Positions 6,755-14,178 of a stretch of 30,708 bases of DNA are shown one piece after another. The stretch is from the NCBI GenBank assembly GCA_018265835.1, contig JABLYK010000012.1, forward strand, positions 21,659-52,366, written 5' to 3'. The DNA comes from Oscillospiraceae bacterium. Its GTDB lineage: Bacteria; Bacillota; Clostridia; Oscillospirales; Oscillospiraceae. The notes below the pieces were generated by a model. The model worked only from the letters and a program-made list of their open reading frames with translations, ran no database searches and was not told the DNA's origin. Made by a program: the position numbers and the translations under genes. Position 1 is the stretch's first letter. Each line of letters opens with the position of its first letter.

Positions 6755-6843
6755 TTCGCTACGGCGACAAGGCGAAGTACACCCATGACACCGTGATGCG
6801 GCAGGTGACCGCTGTGGAGCAGCCCAATGGGGCGTTCAAAGAA
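6755..6843 (+). pseudogene. Possible gene remnant
   Basis: From about 6757 one plus-strand frame reads VRYGDKAKYTHDTVMRQV and then TAVEQPNGAFK, a hydrophilic, protein-like sequence. It has no start, follows the stop at 6754 out of context, and runs straight into the terminator. Its GC content is higher than that of the preceding membrane genes. It resembles the tail of a lost gene; I cannot name the family. Confidence 0.25.
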
Positions 6844-6875
6844 AAAACCGGAGTGCCATTCGGCACTCCGGTTTT
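6842..6875. terminator. Bidirectional terminator, rpsU / membrane cluster
   Basis: A 14-bp perfect stem (6844-6857 and 6862-6875) with an ATTC loop. On the minus strand it is followed by six T residues 11 bases after the rpsU stop; on the plus strand by TTTTGGTTT. It serves two convergent units. Confidence 0.9.
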
Positions 6876-6885
6876 GGTTTCGAAA

Positions 6886-7071
6886 TTAGTAGTAGCGCTT
6901 ATTCTTGTTCTTGCGCGCGGCTTCCGATTTCTTGCGGCGCTTGACGCTGGGGCTCTGATAGTACTCCTTCTTCCGCAGATCGGACAGGACGCCGGCCTTG
7001 GCGCAGCTACGCTTGAATCTCTTGAGCGCATTGTCCAGAGACTCATTCTCTTTGACGTAGATTTCAGACAT
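6886..7071 (-). CDS. rpsU: 30S ribosomal protein S21
   Basis: A 61-residue basic protein matching bS21. The N-terminal MSEIYVKENESLDNALKRFKR is followed by the KAGVL..LRKKEYYQSPSVKRRKKSEAARK block and a Lys/Arg/Asn tail. It is part of the 30S platform near the anti-Shine-Dalgarno helix. The start at 7071 is chosen over an in-frame ATG at 7110 because GGAGGGAGGG lies just upstream and the family N-terminus begins there. It is monocistronic, with a perfect promoter and a strong terminator. Confidence 0.97.
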   Translation of the reverse strand: MSEIYVKENESLDNALKRFKRSCAKAGVLSDLRKKEYYQSPSVKRRKKSEAARKNKNKRYY

Positions 7072-7139
7072 TTTATTCCCTCCCTCCAAATACGCCTTTC
7101 GGCGCTTCAAGGGCCATAATGCATGGCTTTAACGGAGAT

Positions 7140-7168
7140 ATTATAATGTGATTTGCCTGTAATGTCAA
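7140..7168 (-). promoter_or_regulatory. Perfect consensus sigma-A promoter of rpsU
   Basis: On the minus strand, TTGACA (7168-7163), 17 bases, TATAAT (7145-7140), identical to the consensus in both hexamers and spacing. It starts 9 bases after the leuS stop and gives a leader of about 60 bases. Confidence 0.92.
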
Positions 7169-7176
7169 GATGCAGA

Positions 7177-9600
7177 TTACGCCTGCGGCTTCAAAATCAG
7201 ATTGACCAGCTTGTTCTTCACGTGGATGACCTTCACGATCTGCATACCATCCATCATACGCTGCACCTTCTCAAGCTGCAGCGCCGCGTCAACAACCGTC
7301 TGCTCGTCGCTGTCCACAGGGACAGTGACGGTGCCCTTGAGCTTGCCCTGCACCTGAACGGCCATTTCCGCCGTGGTGGCGACGGTCTTGCTCTCGTCAT
7401 ATTCCGGCCACGGCATCTGGCAGGCCATCTTGCCATACTTCTCAGCAAAGCCCTTCTGCTCCCACAGCTCCTCGACGATGTGCGGCGCAAACGGGCTGAG
7501 CAACAGCAGAAGCTGTTCGATATCGCCCTTCGTGCAGCCGTTGGCGTAGAACTCGTTGACCATCGTCATCATCGCCGCAATCGCGGTGTTCATCTTCAGC
7601 TCGTCGATATCCTGTGTGACCTTCTTGATCGTCTTGTGAATGACCGCTTCGTTCTTCGCCGAAATCGCCGGATCGTCCACGCACGACTCCGCCAGATTCC
7701 AGCAGCGGTCAAGGAAACGCTTTGAACCCTTGACGGCCTCGTTCGACCAGGAAACAGCCTTTTCAAAGTCGCCAATAAACATGATGTGCAGACGCATGGT
7801 GTCCGCGCCGTACTGCTCCACGATGTCGTTCGGGTTGACGACGTTGCCGCGGGATTTGGACATCTTTTCGCCGCCCTCGCCGAGGATCATGCCGTGGCTG
7901 GTGCGCTTCTGGTACGGCTCCTTCGTCGGCACGACGCCGATGTCGTACAGGAACTTGTGCCAGAACCGGCTGTACAGCAGGTGCAGCGTGGTGTGTTCCA
8001 TGCCGCCGTTGTACCAGTCGATCGGGCTCCAGTACTCCAGCGCTTCCCTGGAGGCAATCTCTTTGTCGTTGTGCGGATCCATATACCGCAGGAAGTACCA
8101 GCAGGAGCCGGCCCAGTTCGGCATGGTATCGGTCTCGCGCACGGCGGGTCCGCCGCACTTCGGGCAAGTCGTGTTGACCCAGTCGGTCATCTTGGACAGC
8201 GGAGATTCGCCGTCGTCCGTCAGCTCATAGCTGTCCACCTGCGGGAGCACCAGCGGCAGCTCGCTTTCCGGAATCGGCACCCAGCCGCACTTTTCGCAGT
8301 GAACGAGCGGGATTGGCTCGCCCCAATAGCGCTGGCGGGAGAACACCCAGTCACGCAGCTTATAGTTGACCTTCGGGCGGCCAAACCCGTGCTCGATCGC
8401 ATAGGTACGCATTGCGGGAATGGCTTCCTTGACGGTCATGCCGTCCATGAAGCCGGAGTTGACCATGACGCCGTCTTCCTTGGTCGCGTAGGCTTCCTTG
8501 GTCATATCGCCGCCTTTGACGACCTCGATAATCGGCAGGCCGAATTTATCGGCAAAGTCCCAGTCACGCTGGTCGTGACCCGGCACGCCCATGACAGCGC
8601 CGGTGCCGTAGCCCATGAGGACGTAGTCGGAAACGAAGATCGGAATGCTACCGTTGTTCGCCGGGTTCACGGCGCGGATGCCCTGCAGACGCACACCGGT
8701 CTTATCCTTGTTCAACTCGCTGCGTTCGAAATCGGACTTGCGCGCGGCCTCCTCCTGATAGGCAGCGACCTCGTCCCAGTTCTGAATCTGATCCTTCCAT
8801 TTTTCCAGCAGCGGATGCTCCGGGGACATGACCATATATGTCACGCCGAAGAGCGTGTCGGCACGCGTAGTGTAGACCGTCATCGTATCGCCGGTGGTGA
8901 TCTTAAAGTCCACCTCCAGACCTTCGGAACGGCCGATCCAGTTCTTCTGCTGGATCTTCACGCGGTTGATGTAATCCAGATCATCCAGATCGTCGATCAG
9001 GCGCTGGGCATAACGGGTGATGCGCAGCATCCACTGGCTCTTCTCCTTCTGAATCACGGGGCTGCCGCAGCGCTCACACACACCATCGACAACCTCTTCG
9101 TTCGCCAGCACGCACTTGCAGGAAGTGCACCAGTTGACCGGCATGGTCGTCTTATACGCCATGTCGTTTTCAAACAGCTTCAGGAAAATCCACTGCGTCC
9201 ACTTGTAGTAGTTGGGGTCGGTCGTGTCCACACAGCGATCCCAGTCGAAGCTGTAGCCCAGCATTTTGAGCTGCTTGGTAAACGTCTGGATGTTCTGCTT
9301 GGTGACGATGGCGGGATGGATGTGATTCTTGATTGCGTAGTTCTCCGTCGGCAGGCCAAACGCATCGAAGCCGATCGGGAACAGCACGTTGTAGCCTTCC
9401 ATTCTGCGCTTGCGGCAGATGATATCCATCGCGGTGAACGGACGCGGGTGGCCAACGTGCAGCCCCTGTCCGGAGGGATACGGAAACTCGATCAGACCGT
9501 AAAACTTGGGTCTGGGATCGCCGGTGATCGCTGCAAAGGGCTTGGTCTCCTCCCATTTTGTCTGCCATTTTTTCTCAATTGCCTGAAAATCGTATTTCAT
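7177..9600 (-). CDS. leuS: Leucyl-tRNA synthetase
   Basis: An 807-residue class I aminoacyl-tRNA synthetase that charges tRNA(Leu). HVGH (48-51) in YPSGQGLHVGHP is the HIGH motif, and KMSKS is at 579-583. The CP1 editing domain carries TTRADTLFGVTY and GTGAVMGVPGHDQRD, the determinants of mischarged-tRNA hydrolysis. Two Cys-pair zinc knuckles are visible (CTSCKC...CERCG and CEKCG...CPKCG), with the anticodon-binding and C-terminal domains after about residue 640. Length is normal for bacteria. The AGAGAG upstream is only a fair ribosome binding site. There is no T-box leader: only 69 bases separate it from rsfS. It is the last gene of the smc operon. Confidence 0.98.
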   Translation of the reverse strand: MKYDFQAIEKKWQTKWEETKPFAAITGDPRPKFYGLIEFPYPSGQGLHVGHPRPFTAMDIICRKRRMEGYNVLFPIGFDAFGLPTENYAIKNHIHPAIVTKQNIQTFTKQLKMLGYSFDWDRCVDTTDPNYYKWTQWIFLKLFENDMAYKTTMPVNWCTSCKCVLANEEVVDGVCERCGSPVIQKEKSQWMLRITRYAQRLIDDLDDLDYINRVKIQQKNWIGRSEGLEVDFKITTGDTMTVYTTRADTLFGVTYMVMSPEHPLLEKWKDQIQNWDEVAAYQEEAARKSDFERSELNKDKTGVRLQGIRAVNPANNGSIPIFVSDYVLMGYGTGAVMGVPGHDQRDWDFADKFGLPIIEVVKGGDMTKEAYATKEDGVMVNSGFMDGMTVKEAIPAMRTYAIEHGFGRPKVNYKLRDWVFSRQRYWGEPIPLVHCEKCGWVPIPESELPLVLPQVDSYELTDDGESPLSKMTDWVNTTCPKCGGPAVRETDTMPNWAGSCWYFLRYMDPHNDKEIASREALEYWSPIDWYNGGMEHTTLHLLYSRFWHKFLYDIGVVPTKEPYQKRTSHGMILGEGGEKMSKSRGNVVNPNDIVEQYGADTMRLHIMFIGDFEKAVSWSNEAVKGSKRFLDRCWNLAESCVDDPAISAKNEAVIHKTIKKVTQDIDELKMNTAIAAMMTMVNEFYANGCTKGDIEQLLLLLSPFAPHIVEELWEQKGFAEKYGKMACQMPWPEYDESKTVATTAEMAVQVQGKLKGTVTVPVDSDEQTVVDAALQLEKVQRMMDGMQIVKVIHVKNKLVNLILKPQA

Positions 9601-9625
9601 AGTTTCACACTCTCTTTAAATTCTA

Positions 9626-9648
9626 AGGGCGGACTGCACGTCCGCCCT
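9626..9648 (-). terminator. Hairpin between rsfS and leuS
   Basis: AGGGCGGAC (9626-9634) and GTCCGCCCT (9640-9648) form a 9-bp GC-rich stem. On the minus strand the tail (TTAGAATTTAAAG) is only partly T-rich. It may attenuate rather than stop transcription into leuS. Confidence 0.4.
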
Positions 9649-9669
9649 GTTTGTTTGATTCGGACGTCG

Positions 9670-10023
9670 TTACAGGATCGTGGACAAATCCACGTTTTCC
9701 GCGTCGCTCCATAGTCGCTCCAGATCATAGAACTTGCGCGTCTCGTCCATAAAGACATGCACGATCACGCAGCCGAAATCGAGCAGTACCCAGCTTCCGC
9801 TGCGGTAACCCTCGCGGCGCAGCGGCGGCTCGCCGCTCTCCGACAGGACCCGGTCCACTTCCTCCGTCAGCGTTTTGACGTGGGTGGGGGAGCTTGCAGT
9901 GCAGATGACAAAATACTCTGCCAACACAGTGACATCTGCCGTGCGCAATAGTCGGATGTCCAAACCTTTTTTGCTGTCGAGTGCCTTGACGATCTTGACC
10001 GCCATTTCTTTAGCAGGCATCAT
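9670..10023 (-). CDS. rsfS: Ribosomal silencing factor RsfS (Iojap family)
   Basis: A 117-residue DUF143/Iojap protein that binds L14 (uL14) on the 50S subunit and blocks subunit joining when nutrients are scarce. Family features are the AEYFVICTASSPTHVKTL segment (about 35-52), RREGYRSGSWVLLDFGCVIVHVF (about 69-91) and the closing FYDLERLW. Two ATGs (10023 and 10020) both follow AAAGGA; the first is used here. It lies 21 bases after the LCP gene. The nadD-yqeK-lcp-rsfS order is common in Firmicutes. Confidence 0.94.
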   Translation of the reverse strand: MMPAKEMAVKIVKALDSKKGLDIRLLRTADVTVLAEYFVICTASSPTHVKTLTEEVDRVLSESGEPPLRREGYRSGSWVLLDFGCVIVHVFMDETRKFYDLERLWSDAENVDLSTIL

Positions 10024-10044
10024 AATGCATCCATCCTTTATCTG

Positions 10045-11214
10045 TTACCAGCGATTGTTTCCGGCAATCGTTCCGGTGGTCGAAACGACGTTGCCGTTGG
10101 CGTCCTGGTAGATAATATCCACATTGTTCGCCGTGACCTCCGATGTGTATGGGTTGAGATATGTGTTCACATAGGTCAGCCACTCATCCAGATGGATAAA
10201 CACATAGGACATGCCGTTCTTCGAGCCGTTGTAGTTTGCCGGAATGGTCTCAAACGTTATATTCTCATCTTTCAGCTTCAAAAATTCCTGTACGTAGAAC
10301 ATCACGTTGCCGGCGGAAAGGTCCGTAATGACGTTTTTCTCATAAATATCCACCAGTTTTTTGATGTTCGGGACATTGCCGAGCGTCAGAAGCTGCTTTG
10401 TCATCGCCTTGAGCAGGTCGTGCTGCACATTCAGGCGGCCAATATCCCCGTCCGCATACGACTTGCGGTAGCGGAATACGCCCATGGTATCATACCCGTT
10501 GAGCTTTTGGAAGCCTTTTTTTACATGGATGTACAAATCCTGTCCGGGATCTTCGTAGTCCATGTCGATCGGAACGTCGAATTCAACGCCGCCCATCGTC
10601 TCCACCAGATCCACGAACACATCCACGTCAAAGATCGCATAGCTGTCTACCCGGTAGCCGACGATCTTTTCCACACCGGCGATCAGGGCCTCCACGCCGT
10701 CCTCGCCGCGGTTTTCCGCTGCGGGGTAATACTGATTGATCTTTTTCGGCGCCCAGCTGATGTTGACCGCCGTATCGCGCGGGATGCTGATGAAGCGCAG
10801 CGCGCCGTTTTCCGTATCCAGCATACCGACCAGCACCGTATCCGTCAGACCGGCGGCCTTGTCCTTACCGGCGATGAGGAACGTGTAGCAACCGGGCTTA
10901 CGCCCTTCCACATTGTTCGGCACGATGTCATCGTCCAGATTGCCGTCGCTCAAAGCGCTGTTGAGATCCGGCGGGCTGACCCACTTCTTCATCAAAATCG
11001 TGAATTCGCCCACCATCAGCGCCAGCAGCAGCACGATCAAAATCGCAAAATTTCTTTTTCTGCGCTTTTTCTTTTTCTGGTTTCTCTGCTGAATCTGCTG
11101 CGCATGCGTCTCCGCCGCAGCCTTCTCGGAGAAAGCGGAATCGTAATCGTCAAAGTCTCCGACATAGCCGGCGTACTGCTGGTCGTACTCGTCCTCGTAT
11201 TTTTTGCGCCTCAT
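10045..11214 (-). CDS. LytR-CpsA-Psr (LCP) family protein
   Basis: A 389-residue membrane-anchored LCP enzyme. LCP proteins transfer undecaprenyl-PP-linked glycopolymers (teichoic acids, capsules) to peptidoglycan on the outer face of the membrane. An acidic, then very basic N-terminus (KKKKRRKR, 47-54) precedes one membrane span (about 55-76). The LCP domain begins near residue 108 and includes LTDTVLVGML, SIPRDT (143-148), RVDSYAIFDVDVFVDLVETMGGVEFDVP and YADGDIGRLNVQHDLL. The usual Asp/Arg catalytic set is present. Its ATG overlaps the nadD-yqeK stop by 4 bases. The WecG/TagA-like glycosyltransferase elsewhere in the window could supply a substrate, but this is inference. Confidence 0.93.
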   Translation of the reverse strand: MRRKKYEDEYDQQYAGYVGDFDDYDSAFSEKAAAETHAQQIQQRNQKKKKRRKRNFAILIVLLLALMVGEFTILMKKWVSPPDLNSALSDGNLDDDIVPNNVEGRKPGCYTFLIAGKDKAAGLTDTVLVGMLDTENGALRFISIPRDTAVNISWAPKKINQYYPAAENRGEDGVEALIAGVEKIVGYRVDSYAIFDVDVFVDLVETMGGVEFDVPIDMDYEDPGQDLYIHVKKGFQKLNGYDTMGVFRYRKSYADGDIGRLNVQHDLLKAMTKQLLTLGNVPNIKKLVDIYEKNVITDLSAGNVMFYVQEFLKLKDENITFETIPANYNGSKNGMSYVFIHLDEWLTYVNTYLNPYTSEVTANNVDIIYQDANGNVVSTTGTIAGNNRW

Positions 11215-12383
11215 AGTTTATCTCCCTGTTGCTTGTACCATTCAAGAGCGTCCATCGTATGCGGATGCGGTGTGATGCCCCCGGCAGTCAGCTCGTCCAG
11301 ACTCATTTCCAGCCCCAGAATCATCGCCTGATCCAAATCCTGATATGCGAGTGCGCGCAGCCGGTCCACGCCTTCAAACTCTCTCGTGGGTTCTATATAG
11401 TCCGCCATATACAGGACCTTTTCCAGCAGCGTCATGTCCGCCCGGCCGGTCGTATGCCAGCGGATGGCGCTGTAGATCTCATCCGGCACGCCGAACAGGT
11501 CCTTTGCAACTGCCGCACCGGTTTTGGCGTGCAGCAGCTTTGTGTTCGAAGTTTCAACGGTATCGTTTATGATACCATATTTTTCTGACAATAGCAATTG
11601 GTCAGATAGCTCGAATTTTTTTGTAATATCGTGCAAAATTCCGGCTTCTGCAGCAGCGTCCGGGTCGCAGCCCCAGCGTTCTGCCAGTTTCCGGGCTTCG
11701 TGCTCGCACCCCCACACATGGGAAATGCGCTTGGGCTTGAGCATGGCGTAGGCCTGCTCGCGCAGCCAGTCGAAGGCCGGTTTCGCCCCATAGAGCCGCA
11801 GCCGGATGATGTGTTCATACACCGCCGGATGCAGGAATTCCACACCCCCACGCCGCCGCAGAAGGCTGCGGATCTCCGTGGACGACATGGGCAGCGGCGG
11901 CGTATCCACCACCGTGATGCGCGCGCCGTACTGCGCGCGCAAACGCGCGGCGCACGCTTCGATCTGCGCCAGATCGTCCGGATAGCGCGCCAGCGCCAGC
12001 AGCGTCACGTGCTCCAAAATGTAGCGGAAATCGTGCCACTCCTCAAAGGAACACAGCATGTCGGTGCCAACCACAAAGCTCAGCTCCGCGTCCGGATTAC
12101 ACGCCAAAAGCTCGCGCACGGTGTCCGCCGTGTAGCTCTTCCCTTCCCGGTTCAGCTCCAGGTCGGAGACCTCCACGCCCGGCAGTTTGCCGAACGCAAG
12201 CGCTGCCATCGTCAGCCGCTCGACAGCCTCCGGGCTGTTTTCCGAAAGCTTCTTGTGCGGCGGGATCGCTGCCGGAATGACCAGCAGGACGTCCGGCTTT
12301 GCGGTGCTCTGCACGGCGCGAATGGCCGCCGCGTGGCCAAGATGCGGCGGGTTGAAGCTGCCGCCATAAATCGCAATCCTCAT
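11211..12383 (-). CDS. Fused NadD nicotinate-nucleotide adenylyltransferase / YqeK HD hydrolase
   Basis: A 390-residue fusion of two normally separate enzymes. Residues 1-200 are NadD, which makes nicotinic acid adenine dinucleotide from NaMN and ATP: GGSFNPPHLGH (7-17), IPPHK (40-44), VVGTDML (104-110) and SSTEIRSLLRRR (167-178). Residues 205-390 are the YqeK HD domain, a symmetrical Ap4A hydrolase in characterised members: His222 and His228, the HD pair 251-252, His285, WHTTGRADMT (309-318), and MADYIEPTREF (326-336). Both active sites look intact. It overlaps yhbY by 4 bases upstream and lcp by 4 downstream. The two are commonly adjacent genes in Firmicutes; here no stop separates them. 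Confidence 0.94.
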   Translation of the reverse strand: MRIAIYGGSFNPPHLGHAAAIRAVQSTAKPDVLLVIPAAIPPHKKLSENSPEAVERLTMAALAFGKLPGVEVSDLELNREGKSYTADTVRELLACNPDAELSFVVGTDMLCSFEEWHDFRYILEHVTLLALARYPDDLAQIEACAARLRAQYGARITVVDTPPLPMSSTEIRSLLRRRGGVEFLHPAVYEHIIRLRLYGAKPAFDWLREQAYAMLKPKRISHVWGCEHEARKLAERWGCDPDAAAEAGILHDITKKFELSDQLLLSEKYGIINDTVETSNTKLLHAKTGAAVAKDLFGVPDEIYSAIRWHTTGRADMTLLEKVLYMADYIEPTREFEGVDRLRALAYQDLDQAMILGLEMSLDELTAGGITPHPHTMDALEWYKQQGDKL

Positions 12384-12682
12384 TTTTTCTTCTTCACCAG
12401 CTCGATTTTCGGCTTTTGCTCGTTGCGCTTATACAGCACGAACTTCGATCCGATCACCTGCACCGGCTCCGCGCGGCAGGTGTCCGCCAGCCGGTCGCAG
12501 GCCTCCTGCGCCGTCAGCAGTGAGTTTTCCAGCACGCGTCCCTTCACCAGTTCGCGCGCCTTGAGCGCGTCGTTCATCTGAATGATGATGTTTTCCGTAA
12601 TACCGCCCTTGCCGATGTGGACGATCGTGTCCTCCGTGGAGGCCAGACCGCGCAGCTGGGCGCGCTGTTTACTTGTCAGCAT
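12380..12682 (-). CDS. yhbY: YhbY-type CRM-domain RNA-binding protein
   Basis: A 100-residue protein that is a single CRM (YhbY) domain. This fold binds pre-50S ribosomal RNA in bacteria and intron RNA in plants. The N-terminal LTSKQRAQLRGLA, the GKGG loop (GxxG type) at about 24-27, LVKGRVLENS and the closing QVIGSKFVLYKRNE are typical. A short basic tail (VKKKK) ends the protein. GAGGAG lies 5 bases before the ATG. It overlaps the rdgB 3' end by 14 bases. Confidence 0.93.
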   Translation of the reverse strand: MLTSKQRAQLRGLASTEDTIVHIGKGGITENIIIQMNDALKARELVKGRVLENSLLTAQEACDRLADTCRAEPVQVIGSKFVLYKRNEQKPKIELVKKKK

Positions 12683-13259
12683 AGTAGCTCCTCAATTCTT
12701 CTTTCAGAATTTTCAGCGCATTCCCCCGGTGGGAAATACGGTTTTTCTCTTCTGGTGTGATTTCAGCCATGGACTGGTCAAAACCGTCCGGCAGGAAGAT
12801 CGGATCGTAGCCGAAGCCGTTCTCGCCGCGGGGCGCGTCCAGAATCGTGCCCTCGCAGGTGCCTCTGGCACGCAGAACATCGCCGTTCGGGAACGTCAGG
12901 CATATACAGGAGACGAAACGCGCGGTTCTTTGTTCCGAATCGCCCAGTTTTTTCAGCAAATAGCGGTACCGGTCCTCATCCGAATCGTCGTGGTTGCCGG
13001 TGTAGCGCGCGGAATAGACGCCCGGCTCCCCGCCAAGTGCGTCCACCATCAGGCCGGAATCGTCCGCGATGGCGGGCTGACCCGTCGCCTGCGTTACGGC
13101 GATGGCCTTGAGATAGGCATTCTCCTCAAAGGTCGTGCCAGTCTCATCGACCTCAAAATCGCACCCGGCCTCGCGCTGGGAGATGATCTCAATGCCCATG
13201 TCCGCGAAAATGGCGCGAAACTCCTCCAGCTTGTGCGCATTGTTGCTTGCAAGGATCAT
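12669..13259 (-). CDS. rdgB: RdgB/HAM1 XTP/dITP diphosphatase
   Basis: A 196-residue house-cleaning pyrophosphatase that hydrolyses dITP, XTP and related non-canonical purine triphosphates to keep them out of DNA and RNA. ASNNAHKLEEF (4-14), the metal site ADDSGL (65-70), GVYSARYTG (79-87), GFGYDPIF and the C-terminal SHRGNAL are all present. Length is normal. Its ATG overlaps the ftsY stop (ATGA), so it is translationally coupled. Confidence 0.95.
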   Translation of the reverse strand: MILASNNAHKLEEFRAIFADMGIEIISQREAGCDFEVDETGTTFEENAYLKAIAVTQATGQPAIADDSGLMVDALGGEPGVYSARYTGNHDDSDEDRYRYLLKKLGDSEQRTARFVSCICLTFPNGDVLRARGTCEGTILDAPRGENGFGYDPIFLPDGFDQSMAEITPEEKNRISHRGNALKILKEELRSYYADK

Positions 13260-14164
13260 GACAGCAGCGCCTCCACAAATTCCGCAGGCTTGAACTCCAG
13301 CAGATCGTCGATCTGCTCGCCGACGCCGACGTACTTCACCGGCAGCTGCAGCTCGCTCGCAATGGCGAAGACGATGCCGCCCTTGGCCGTGCCGTCGATC
13401 TTTGTGAGGACGATGCCGGTGAGGTCGGCAGTGTCCAGAAACTGCTTGGCCTGAATGAGGCCGTTCTGACCGGTCGTCGCGTCGAGCACCATGAGCGTCT
13501 CAATGTCCGCATCCGGCAGCTCGCGGCGGATGACGCGGGTGATCTTATTCAGCTCATTCATGAGATTCGCCTTGTTGTGCAGGCGTCCGGCAGTGTCCAC
13601 GATGATCACGTCGGAATGGCGCGCTTTCGCCGCCTGAATGGAGTCGAACACCACGGCGGCAGGATCGGAGCCTTCCTCGTGCTTGACGATGTCCACGCCC
13701 GCGCGCTGCGCCCAGACGGTGAGCTGATCGGCTGCAGCGGCACGGAACGTGTCTCCGGCCGAGAGCAATACCTTGCTGCCCTCGCGCTTGAGCTGCGCGG
13801 CGAGCTTTCCGATGGTCGTCGTCTTGCCGACGCCGTTGACGCCGACGACCAGCACCACGGACGGCTGCGTTGTGAGCAGCAGCATCGTGTCCTGCACCTT
13901 CAGAATTTTCGTGAGGATGCGCACAAGCTCCTGCTTGACCTCCGTGCCGGTGCGCAGCTTCTTCTGCTCAATGGCGCGGCGCAGTTCACGGATGGCGCGC
14001 TCAGTCGTCTCCACGCCGGTGTCGGCCAGAATCAGGCTCTCCTCCAGATCTTCAAAGAACTCCTCATCGCCGGGGGTGTAGGAGGCGAAAATGCCGGTGA
14101 GCTGCGCGTCCAGATTTTTCTTGGTCTTGGTCAGCCCCTGTTTGATCTTATCAAAAAATCCCAT
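13256..14164 (-). CDS. ftsY: Signal recognition particle receptor FtsY
   Basis: A 302-residue SRP GTPase that docks the Ffh-ribosome complex at the membrane. The short N domain (about 1-95) is followed by the G domain with GVNGVGKTTT (108-117), DTFRAAAADQL (138-148), DTAGR (190-194), TKIDG (254-258) and the closing VGVGEQIDDLLEF. The long acidic A domain of enterobacterial FtsY is absent, as is usual in Firmicutes. It lies 14 bases after smc, a common pairing in this phylum, with a CGGAGAG site. Confidence 0.97.
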   Translation of the reverse strand: MGFFDKIKQGLTKTKKNLDAQLTGIFASYTPGDEEFFEDLEESLILADTGVETTERAIRELRRAIEQKKLRTGTEVKQELVRILTKILKVQDTMLLLTTQPSVVLVVGVNGVGKTTTIGKLAAQLKREGSKVLLSAGDTFRAAAADQLTVWAQRAGVDIVKHEEGSDPAAVVFDSIQAAKARHSDVIIVDTAGRLHNKANLMNELNKITRVIRRELPDADIETLMVLDATTGQNGLIQAKQFLDTADLTGIVLTKIDGTAKGGIVFAIASELQLPVKYVGVGEQIDDLLEFKPAEFVEALLS

Positions 14165-14178
14165 GTATATTCTCTCCG

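Noticed and set aside
9601..9669. T-box leader for leuS
   Set aside because: The gap is only 69 bases and has no T-box sequence or specifier stem.
7786..9714. Long plus-strand open frame opposite leuS
   Set aside because: It is antisense to a full-length LeuRS with all motifs and has no recognisable domain or ribosome binding site.
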